Part shown: piece by piece, positions 56,686 to 64,000 of the stretch
Position numbering within the stretch: the first letter of the stretch is position 1
How the letters are laid out: the number at the start of each line of letters is the position of its first letter
Origin: Enterobacter sp. 638
GTDB taxonomy: Bacteria > Pseudomonadota > Gammaproteobacteria > Enterobacterales > Enterobacteriaceae
Assembly: GCF_000016325.1 (NCBI RefSeq)
Contig: NC_009436.1
Span: 2,170,001 to 2,234,000 of the forward strand
DNA: 64,000 nt
Direction of reading: 5' to 3'
Program-made: the position numbers and the translations under genes
Notes under the pieces: generated by a model
Databases searched by the model: none
The model's input: the letters and a program-made list of their open reading frames with translations, nothing else
What the model was told of the DNA's origin: nothing

Positions 56686-59600
56686 TTAAGCTTTCTCGAT
56701 GTTAACCAGAAACGCTTTGTATTCCGGCGTTTGCGAGTTGGCATCGCCGACGTTTGGCGTCAGGGTATTAGCGATATAGCCCTTCTGCGCCACCCCTTCA
56801 AAGCCCCAGTGCAGCGGAATACCGACGGTTTCGACCTGCTGACCGTTAACCTGCAACGTTTGCAGACGACGCGTCACCACCGCGACCGCACGAATAAAGC
56901 CGCGTTTGCTGCTCACCGTGACGCGATCGCCATTGGCGATTCCCTTCGATTTCGCCAGCGTTTCGCTGATTTCCACAAACTGTTCCGGCTGCGCAATCGC
57001 GTTGAGTCGCGCGTGTTTGGTCCAGGTGTGGAAATGCTCGGTCAGACGATACGTGGTCCCGACGTACGGGAACGCGTCTTTCTTGCCGAGGCGCAGCGCA
57101 TCGTCTTCGTACAGGCGAACCACCGGGTTTGACACCACGTTCGGGTGCAGCGGGTTTGTCCCGAGCGGGGTTTCCATTGGCTCGTAATGTTCCGGGAATG
57201 GCCCTTCGGCCAGCTTATCGAGCGCAAACAGCCGCCCAAGCCCTTCCGGCTGCATGATAAACGGCCCGGTCGCGCTACCCGGCGCGGCAGTGTTGTAGTC
57301 AGGAATATCGTTACCCGCCCACTTCGTGCCGTTCCACGCGATCAGCATCCGGTTAGGATCCCACGGCTTCCCGTTGATATCCGCCGAGGCACGGTTGTAC
57401 AGCACGCGTCGATTGAGCGGCCACGCCCATGCCCAGCCGAGCGTATTGCCCAATCCTGACGGATCGGCATTATCGCGGTTGGCCATCTGGTTGCCCTGTT
57501 CCGTCCAGCTTCCGGCGTAGATCCAACACGACGATGCGGTTGAACCGTCATCGCGCAGCAGCGCAAAGCTGTTCAGCAACTGCCCTTTTTTCGCCAACAA
57601 CGTGCCGTTAGCGTCATAGAGATCCGCCAGCGCCACGCCGTTGTTCTCTTTCGCCACCTCTTCCGATTCAGGATGATCCGGCTGCTTATAGTTCCAGCTC
57701 ATCTTCAGCAGCGGTTCGACACCTTTCCCGCCTTCCGTGCGGTACATTTCACGCAGACGGTGGTAAATCCCCGCCAGAATTTCGCCGTCGTTTCGCGCTT
57801 CGCCCGGCGCATCCTGACCTTTCCAGTGCCACTGTAGCCAGCGACCGGAGTTGGCAATCGAGCCGTCCTCTTCCGCAAAACAGGTCGACGGCAGTCGGAA
57901 CACTTCGGTCTGAATCGACGCTGTGTCCACATCGTTCATCTCGCCGTGGTTTTGCCAGAAGTTCGACGTTTCGGTAACCAGCGGATCGATAACCACCATG
58001 TATTTCAGCTTGCTTAAGCTCCGCACCACTTTGTTTTTGTCCGGGAACGACGCGACCGGGTTAAAGCCCTGGCAGATGTAGCCGGTCACATTGCCTTTAT
58101 CCATCATGTTGAAATACTTGATGACGTCGTAGGCCTGGTCCCATTTCGGTAGCCACTCAAAGCCCCAGTCGTTCTCTTTCTGCGCGGCATCGCCATAAAA
58201 CGATTTCATCAGGCTGACAAAGAACTTTGGATAGTTGCCCCAGTAGTTGACCTGATCGGCAAGCGTCGCTTTCGGCGTGTTCGCCGTGAGATAGGTCTGC
58301 AGATCGGCGTGCTTATCCGACGGCAGGCTCAGATAGCCGGTCAGGCTGGTGGACAGCAAACCGAGATCGGTTAACCCCTGAATATTGGAGTGGCCGCGCA
58401 GGGCATTTACGCCGCCGCCCGCCATGCCCATATTCCCCAGCAGCAGCTGAATCATCGCCATGGTGCGGATGTTCTGCGCGCCAACCGTGTGCTGCGTCCA
58501 GCCAAGTGCATACAGGAACGTCGTGGTTCTGTTTGCCGCGCTGGTGGAGGCCAGCACTTCACAGATTTTCAGGAAATCGGCTTTTGGCGTACCGCAGATG
58601 TTTTCCACTACGTCTGGCGTATAACGGGAAACGTGCTGTTTCAGCAAATTCCATACGCAGCGCGGATCGGTCAGGGTTTCATCGCGTTTGGCAAAACCAT
58701 TTTCGTCAAACTGATAGTTCCAGGACGATTTGTCATACTGGCGTTTTTCAACGTCATAGCCGCTGAAGAGGCCATCATCAAAGGCAAAATCTTCCCGCAC
58801 CAGCAGATTGGCGTTGGTGTAGTGTTTGACGTATTCGGCGTTGATTTTGTTATTTTCAATCAGATACAGCAGCACGCCAGACAGGAATGTTATGTCCGTT
58901 CCGGAGCGAATAGGCGCATAAATATCAGCGACCGAGGCCGTCCGCGTGAAGCGTGGATCGACGACGATCAGCGTCGCGTCGTTATTGTTTTTCGCTTCCA
59001 TCGCCCAGCGGAATCCCACTGGATGGGCTTCAGCGGCGTTACCGCCCATCACCATCACGACGTTTGCGTTTTTGATATCAACCCAGTGGTTGGTCATCGC
59101 ACCGCGACCAAATGTTGGAGCAAGACTTGCTACCGTTGGTCCGTGTCAGACGCGCGCCTGGTTGTCTACCGCCAGCATGCCGAGAGAACGCACAAATTTT
59201 TGCGTCAGCATGCCCGTTTCATTACTTGCCGCAGATGCGCACAGCATCCCGGTGGACAGCCATCGGTTGACGGTGACGCCCTGCGCATTCTTCTCGATAA
59301 AATTGGCATCACGGTCGGCTTTCATTAATTTTGCGATCCGGGAAAACGCCTCGTTCCAGGAAATGCGCTGCCATTTATCTGAACCTGGCGCACGGTATTC
59401 CGGGTAACGCAGTCGGTTATCGCTGTGAACATAATCGAGCAGACCCGCACCTTTCGGGCACAGCGCCCCACGGCTAACCGGATGATCCGGGTCCCCTTCG
59501 ATATGATAAATCGCTTCTTTGGCGTTCTTCGCGCCATCGCCCAGGCTATACATCAATAGCCCACATCCCACGGAGCAGTATGTGCAGGTGTTGCGGATCT

Positions 59601-59733
59601 CTTTGGCGCGCAGCAATTTATAGTTGCGCGATTGAGCCAGCGCTAGTTTGGGAGCAAATCCCAACGCAGCAGCTGTTGTTCCGGCCATACCGCCCGCGCA
59701 GATTTTAAAAAACTTTCTGCGGCTGACGTCCAT
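56686..59733 (-). CDS. fdnG: Formate dehydrogenase-N alpha subunit, selenoprotein
   Basis: A 1015-residue molybdopterin enzyme, interrupted by an in-frame TGA at 59146-59148 (codon 196) that encodes selenocysteine, as in E. coli FdnG: the context is DNQARV-Sec-HGPTVA. The length is the same as in E. coli. It has a twin-arginine signal (SRRKFFK) and an N-terminal [4Fe-4S] motif ([11 protein letters not shown] and CPKG). It oxidises formate in the periplasm for nitrate respiration. The two open frames must be joined through the TGA. Selenocysteine insertion needs SelA, SelB and SelC, which are outside this window. Confidence 0.97.
59105..59148 (-). promoter_or_regulatory. UGA codon and SECIS element of fdnG
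   Basis: Directly 3' of the TGA (minus strand) the RNA can fold with an apical hairpin AGCAAGTCTTGCT, a short stem with a GTC loop, at the distance expected of a bacterial SECIS. The sequence GCAAGTCTTGCTCCAACATT is the one I recall from E. coli fdnG. Confidence 0.85.
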
Positions 59734-59796
59734 TGCGTTCCTCGTGATAGAAATGAGTCTTCGCGCCGCAAACTATCAGCTATACCCCTGCATTTT

Positions 59797-59810
59797 TTGC
59801 GTCAAATCAA
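59797..59810 (-). promoter_or_regulatory. Candidate FNR site of fdnG
   Basis: Minus strand TTGATTTGACGCAA: one perfect half-site TTGAT, N4, and a 3-of-5 second half. It lies 64 bp before the fdnG start, and a GATAGT-like -10 follows at the right distance for a class II site at -41.5. A NarL-type heptamer TACCCCT (59783-59789) lies between them, but no 7-2-7 pair was found. Confidence 0.5.
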
Positions 59811-59953
59811 TCTCAACCATCTTCGCCCCCTTAATAGTCGCCTCTGGTGAGTTTAAATAATCCTTTGGGATGAGGAAGTTGCTGATTGGTTAGCGAAAAC
59901 CTCTGAAAAAATGCTATAAATTTGCCCCTTAATGACAGTTCTTTGGGAACGTA

Positions 59954-60841
59954 ATGGACAGGAAAAGAGCAACACTGATTGGCCTCGCCGCGATTGTCTT
60001 ATGGAGCACAATGGTGGGGTTGATTCGCGGTGTCAGTGAAGGGCTCGGGCCCGTGGGTGGCGCGGCAATGATCTACACGCTCAGTGGATTACTTTGTTTA
60101 GTGACCGTTGGATTTCCCAATCTGAAACGTTTTCCGCCGCGCTATCTTATTGCCGGCAGCGTGCTGTTTGTCAGCTACGAAATATGCCTGGCGCTGTCGT
60201 TGGGTTATGCCAGTAATCGCCATCAGGCAATCGAAGTCGGGATGGTGAATTATCTCTGGCCGAGCCTGACGATTGTCTTTGCGATAGTGTTCAACGGGCA
60301 AAAAACGAATTTATGGGTGATCCCTGGATTACTGATTTCGTTACTCGGCGTGGGATGGGTTTTAGGCGGCGAGCAAGGGCTGCAACTCGATGAAATTATC
60401 AGCAATGTCGTCTCTAATCCGTTGAGTTATGGCCTGGCGTTTGCGGGCGCATTTATCTGGGCGGCATACTGCACCGTCACCAGTAAATATGCCAAAGGAC
60501 ACAATGGGATTACGCTGTTTGTGTTACTCACGGCGCTGGCGCTGTGGCTGAAATATCTGTTCAGCGATCAGCCTGCAATGGTGTTTAGCCTGCCCGTGGT
60601 GATTAAGCTGTTAATGTGCGGCGTGGCGCTGGGTTTTGGTTATGCCTCCTGGAATATCGGCATTCTGCACGGTAACGTGTCGGTACTGGCGACTGTTTCC
60701 TATTTCACACCTGTGCTTTCCGCCGCTCTCGCCGCTGTACTGCTTAACGCCCCGCTTTCGTTCTCTTTCTGGCAAGGCGCGCTGATGGTCTGCGCAGGGT
60801 CGCTGCTGTGCTGGTACGCCACCCGAAATAAGCAACAATAA
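59954..60841 (+). CDS. yddG: YddG, aromatic amino acid / paraquat exporter
   Basis: A 295-residue membrane protein with ten predicted segments in two EamA repeats, matching E. coli YddG (LIGLAAIVLWSTMVGLIRGV, GVSEGLGPVGGAAMIYTLSG, QAIEVGMVNYLWPSLTI). YddG exports aromatic amino acids, and in Salmonella it acts with the porin OmpD in methyl viologen efflux. It is divergent from fdnG, as in E. coli and Salmonella. The start codon at 59954 follows GGGAACGTA. Confidence 0.93.
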   Translation: MDRKRATLIGLAAIVLWSTMVGLIRGVSEGLGPVGGAAMIYTLSGLLCLVTVGFPNLKRFPPRYLIAGSVLFVSYEICLALSLGYASNRHQAIEVGMVNYLWPSLTIVFAIVFNGQKTNLWVIPGLLISLLGVGWVLGGEQGLQLDEIISNVVSNPLSYGLAFAGAFIWAAYCTVTSKYAKGHNGITLFVLLTALALWLKYLFSDQPAMVFSLPVVIKLLMCGVALGFGYASWNIGILHGNVSVLATVSYFTPVLSAALAAVLLNAPLSFSFWQGALMVCAGSLLCWYATRNKQQ

Positions 60842-61452
60842 ACGATACGCGCGGAGGAGAAATCTTCCGCGCTGATATGACGGTTAAATATTTGTGATCG
60901 TGCGTCAAAATATTCATTTATCCGCTCGTGCCTGCATTCACATTCTGGTTATATTTTCCCCGTTCGAAACGTCCTCTTACATTATTACTGACAGAAACTG
61001 ACAACTCACTGGTATTAATGACCGCCTATTATTCCCGCTAGAAATAACGAGACATGCAATAGTACAATACTGAACAGTGCGAAAATACCTGTTCGATATG
61101 ACACAAGTCGTTGATTCATCACCCTTGCGAGTGATTATTAAATATCAACACTCCGAAATAACAGATAATAATTAAAGGTAACAAAACCCCACTGAAACTA
61201 TAAATTCATTAATTATCATAAGCGGGTAATAACGGAATGCAGAATAATAAATAACCGATACCGGTAATTTCAGGGCATATAACAGGATCTTCGTCACACT
61301 AATTGAAATTAAAAGTAATAACTTGAAACTTATTATTGAAAGAACACTACAAGATTCTTAAAAATAGCATGCCGTTGACAAAGCACTTCGTTGATAAATT
61401 GTTTGGCAATGGCTCAGGACATGCTTAAAGAAAATTATAAGGATTATTAAAA
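60842..61452. other. AT-rich regulatory interval upstream of the porin gene
   Basis: A 611-bp gap without a plausible gene. At its start a 7-bp stem GCGCGGA/TCCGCGC (60849-60872) may end the yddG transcript. Near its end a consensus -35 TTGACA (61375-61380) is seen but no good -10 at 17 bp. A ribosome-binding AAGGA lies 11 nt before the porin start. Long AT-rich leaders are usual for OmpR/RNA-regulated porins; no small-RNA gene was recognised here. Confidence 0.5.
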
Positions 61453-62532
61453 ATGAAACTTAAATTAGTTGCAGTGGCAGTGACTACCCTGTTGGCAGCA
61501 GGTGCGGTAAACGCAGCAGAAGTATTCAACAAAGACGGTAACAAGCTGGATCTGTACGGTAAAGTGACCGGTCTGCACTACTTCTCTGATGACACCGACA
61601 ACGACGGCGACAAAACTTATGTACGTCTGGGCTTCAAAGGTGAAACGCAGATCAACGACCAGTTGACCGGTTTTGGCCAGTGGGAATATGAGTTCAAAGG
61701 CAACAACGACGAAACCAACGGTGACAAAGGCAACAAAACCCGTCTGGCATTCGCAGGTCTGAAATTCAACGAATTCGGTTCTTTCGACTACGGTCGTAAC
61801 TACGGCGTGGCTTACGACATCGGCGCATGGACCGACGTACTGCCAGAATACGGCGGAGACACCTGGACTCAGGCTGACGTGTTCATGACCGGCCGTACCA
61901 CCGGCGTAGCAACCTACCGTAACCAGGACTTCTTCGGTCTGGTTGACGGCCTGAACGTGGCTGCACAGTACCAGGGTAAAAACGACCGTGACGACGTCAC
62001 CAAAGCGAACGGCGACGGCTGGGGTCTTTCTTCAACTTATGAATTCGACGGCTTCGGCGTGGGCGCAACCTACGCAAAAGCTGACCGTACTGACGATCAG
62101 GTACGTTACGCAGCGCAGAGCGTTCTGAATGCGTCTGGCGATAACGCTGAAGTATGGGCGGCTGGCCTGAAATACGATGCAAACAACATCTATCTGGCAA
62201 CCACCTACTCCGAAACCCGCAACATGACGGTCTTCGGCGACAAGCATATTGCTAACAAAGCGCAGAACTTTGAAATGGTTGCTCAGTACCAGTTTGATTT
62301 CGGCCTGCGTCCGTCTATCGCTTACCTGAAGTCAAAAGGTAAAGATATCGAGACTTACGGTGACCAGGATCTGGTTGAGTACATCGAACTGGGCGCGAGC
62401 TACTACTTCAACAAAAACATGTCCACCTACGTTGATTACAAAATCAACCTGCTGGACGACAACAAATTCACCAACGATGCGAAAATCGCTACCGATAACA
62501 TCGTTGCACTGGGCCTGACCTACCAGTTCTAA
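61453..62532 (+). CDS. ompD: OmpD-like general porin
   Basis: A 359-residue trimeric porin of the OmpC/OmpF/OmpD group. Signal peptide cleaved near VNA/AE, mature start [17 protein letters not shown], constriction-loop segment [15 protein letters not shown], and a C-terminal Phe. Loop sequences and the position next to yddG match Salmonella OmpD. It allows passive diffusion of small hydrophilic solutes. A matS site (61988-62000) is embedded in its coding sequence. Porin paralogues are similar, so the OmpD identity relies partly on context. Confidence 0.9.
   Translation: MKLKLVAVAVTTLLAAGAVNAAEVFNKDGNKLDLYGKVTGLHYFSDDTDNDGDKTYVRLGFKGETQINDQLTGFGQWEYEFKGNNDETNGDKGNKTRLAFAGLKFNEFGSFDYGRNYGVAYDIGAWTDVLPEYGGDTWTQADVFMTGRTTGVATYRNQDFFGLVDGLNVAAQYQGKNDRDDVTKANGDGWGLSSTYEFDGFGVGATYAKADRTDDQVRYAAQSVLNASGDNAEVWAAGLKYDANNIYLATTYSETRNMTVFGDKHIANKAQNFEMVAQYQFDFGLRPSIAYLKSKGKDIETYGDQDLVEYIELGASYYFNKNMSTYVDYKINLLDDNKFTNDAKIATDNIVALGLTYQF
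61988..62000. other. matS site (MatP binding, Ter macrodomain)
   Basis: GTGACGACGTCAC fits the matS consensus GTGACRNYGTCAC at every position. It lies inside the porin gene, 29 kb from dif. MatP organises the Ter macrodomain through such sites. Confidence 0.8.
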
Positions 62533-62545
62533 GAATTTGTGAGTT

Positions 62546-62576
62546 AAAAAGGCCAGCCCTCGTGGCTGGCTTTTTT
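62546..62576 (+). terminator. Terminator of ompD
   Basis: Stem GCCAGCC (62552-62558)/GGCTGGC (62564-62570), 5-nt loop, followed by six T residues. Confidence 0.92.
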
Positions 62577-62611
62577 GTTCGCGGTCATCTGGCGTGATAA
62601 AGGAGTACGCC

Positions 62612-63052
62612 ATGCAACGCTATACCGGACGCTGTTTGTGTGGGATGAGCCATTTCAGCGTCAACATTGAAAATCTGGATGTGTATGCCTGCCACTGTAC
62701 GACGTGCCAGAAATGGTCGGGGGGGATTGCCATGTATCTGGAAACCGCAGGCGCGCCAGCGGTAGAACAAGGTTCAATCGCTCCTTCGCACTTCTCGTCG
62801 TCGGCACGCGGTGAACGCTGGTTTTGTCCCGGTTGCGGCTGCCCGCTCTGGTACGAACTGACGACAACGGAACGCTATTTTGTCCCGTGGACATTGCTGG
62901 AGCTGAGTGAAGATGAACGCCGTCGACTGGTGTTAGCCGCCGAGATCTATACTGAAACGCAGCCCGCGTTCTGGCGACTGACCGGACAATACGCGCGTTT
63001 TAGCGGAACGGAAATCGAAGCGATGGATAAAAGCTGTTCACTGACGGCGTAA
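62612..63052 (+). CDS. GFA-family (DUF636) zinc protein
   Basis: A 146-residue protein of the GFA/CENP-V family. Cysteines arranged as zinc ligands are C8-x-C10, C27-x-C29-x2-C32 and C72-x2-C75 (GRCLCG, CHCTTC, CPGC). The founding member was described as a glutathione-dependent formaldehyde-activating enzyme, though most members are uncharacterised. AAAGGAG precedes the ATG at 62612; an in-frame GTG upstream is rejected. It lies between ompD and smvA on the opposite strand to smvA. Confidence 0.85.
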   Translation: MQRYTGRCLCGMSHFSVNIENLDVYACHCTTCQKWSGGIAMYLETAGAPAVEQGSIAPSHFSSSARGERWFCPGCGCPLWYELTTTERYFVPWTLLELSEDERRRLVLAAEIYTETQPAFWRLTGQYARFSGTEIEAMDKSCSLTA

Positions 63053-63138
63053 ACTCACTGTTCAATTTGCAACAGGATGTACACGTCGATAAAGACAATG
63101 AGTGATACCCGGCATGCTTCGCGCCGCCGGGTGGATGA

Positions 63139-64000
63139 CTACTTTTTCACTTTCGCCAGGCTAAACCAAATCCCGATCGCAAGGATCAACAACATCCCGC
63201 CTGCGCTTCCTAATGCCACGCTGTGTGAGGTGATAAACGCGGCTTTTGCGGATTCAATGACCGAGTCTGCCAGCGTTGGCGTCAAATCCTGCGCCACTTT
63301 CACGGCTTCACCAATGGATGACGACGCTTTTTCCGCCAGCGTGTTGTTTAAGCCTTGCGGCAACACAATCGACGCCGAGAAGCTGCGGGTTAAAAGCAGA
63401 CCAAAAATGGCGATGCCTAACCCCGCGCCCAGCTCATAAGACATGGTTTCAATCGCACCCGCTGCTGCCGCTTTCTCTTTAGGCGCGGCAGCCATGATGG
63501 CAGAAGTCGATGCCAGTAGCGCACTGGCGGCGCTAAAGCCCAGCAGCACCATTAGGCTCCACGCTTGCCACTGCTGCGTGCTGAAGTCGAGCATCGATAA
63601 TCCAATGAAGCTCACCGCACTCAACCCCATGCCGCCCGCCGCCACGATCCGCAACCCCAGTCGTCCCACCAGCACGCCAGCAATCGGTCCACTGAATCCG
63701 CTGGCGACCATCACCGGCAGCATAAACTTGCCCGCTTCAAACGGCGTGAAACCGTGGACAAACTGCAACTCCTGCGCCATCAGTAGTTCAAAACCCACCA
63801 GCGCGATCATGGCCGTCATCGCCATCACAACGCCGCTTAAAATGATGCGATTGCAAAACAGACGCATGTCGATCATCGGCGTGCTGGCGCGCAACTGAAT
63901 ACGCACAAAAACAAACAGCATCACCGCGCCCGTCAGTAATGTCCCCGCAACCAGCCACGGCGAAAGCGCCCCTTTCAACGCGGTTTTGGCGCTGTAGACC
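63139..64000 (-). CDS. smvA: SmvA, MFS drug efflux pump (3' part)
   Basis: The 3' portion, about 286 residues, of a 14-helix DHA2-type major facilitator; the gene runs off the right edge of the window. The sequence (PMIDMRLFCNRIILSGVVMA, AAPKEKAAAAGAIETMSYEL) and its position beside ompD match Salmonella SmvA, a pump for methyl viologen, acriflavine and cationic biocides. The frame is open to the last base. The regulator SmvR, often divergent from smvA, would lie outside. Confidence 0.85.
   Translation of the reverse strand, partial: VYSAKTALKGALSPWLVAGTLLTGAVMLFVFVRIQLRASTPMIDMRLFCNRIILSGVVMAMTAMIALVGFELLMAQELQFVHGFTPFEAGKFMLPVMVASGFSGPIAGVLVGRLGLRIVAAGGMGLSAVSFIGLSMLDFSTQQWQAWSLMVLLGFSAASALLASTSAIMAAAPKEKAAAAGAIETMSYELGAGLGIAIFGLLLTRSFSASIVLPQGLNNTLAEKASSSIGEAVKVAQDLTPTLADSVIESAKAAFITSHSVALGSAGGMLLILAIGIWFSLAKVKK

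Noticed and set aside
59097..59148. Apparent premature stop splitting fdnG into two genes
   Set aside because: The TGA is in frame, at codon 196, in the conserved selenocysteine context with a SECIS-like fold behind it.
58390..59328. 312-codon open frame on the plus strand opposite fdnG
   Set aside because: It is antisense to a strongly conserved gene, shows no recognisable domain and arises from fdnG codon bias.

Overview
This is chromosomal DNA from a member of the Enterobacteriaceae, closest in gene content to the Enterobacter/Lelliottia/Leclercia group. Many proteins read as near-identical to Escherichia coli or Salmonella counterparts (MarA, MarR, MarC, SotB, PtrR, Sad, GlsB, UxaB, YneE, Tam, MaeA, Sra, OsmC, FdnGHI, YddG). 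The window also carries sucrose (scr) and acetoin/2,3-butanediol (bud) operons typical of Enterobacter and Klebsiella. The genus is an inference. No tRNA, rRNA, CRISPR array, insertion sequence or prophage was recognised.

The most important feature is not a gene. The window spans the replication terminus. A 28-bp XerCD dif site lies at 32844-32871, and a Tus-binding Ter site lies at 17362-17384 between uxaB and yneE, oriented to block forks that have already passed dif. Five GGGNAGGG FtsK-orienting (KOPS) octamers were found by eye and all point towards dif. One perfect matS site lies inside the porin gene at 61988-62000.

Layout from the left. 0-8.3 kb: the marRAB operon (read leftwards) with its full control region, divergent marC, sotB, a PhzF-like protein, an L-lactate-type dehydrogenase, a GNAT, and the ptrR/sad divergon. 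8.4-15.8 kb: a chemoreceptor, glsB-yneG, three diguanylate cyclases in a row (MASE1, MASE2 and GAF sensor types) and a GNAT. 15.8-20.8 kb: uxaB, Ter, yneE, three GNATs, tam. 21-27.5 kb: scrK-scrYAB-scrR with ScrR operators and a CRP site. 27.5-32.7 kb: a histidine phosphatase, budR and budABC. 32.8-38.6 kb: dif, a VF530-type protein, digH, dsbG, a BLUF-EAL photoreceptor, and hipBA with four evenly spaced operators. 38.5-44.6 kb: a HxlR regulator/MFS divergon, an alpha/beta hydrolase, a PL5 alginate lyase, an SDR/LysR divergon. 44.6-50.1 kb: osmC, a LysR/metallo-beta-lactamase-fold divergon, a VOC protein, bdm, sra, maeA. 50.1-55.1 kb: an ABC-F ATPase behind a leader peptide and attenuator-like RNA, an exported inorganic pyrophosphatase, araJ, a PPK2 polyphosphate kinase. 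55.1-64 kb: fdnGHI (UGA-encoded selenocysteine in fdnG), yddG, an OmpD-like porin, a GFA-family protein and the 3' part of smvA.

Functional themes are stress and drug efflux (mar, sotB, araJ, smvA, yddG/ompD, ABC-F), c-di-GMP signalling (three cyclases and one apparently intact light-sensing phosphodiesterase), and fermentation or alternative carbon use (sucrose, acetoin, galacturonate, formate, succinate semialdehyde). The strongest candidate for an undescribed regulatory system is the ABC-F leader at 50187-50384.
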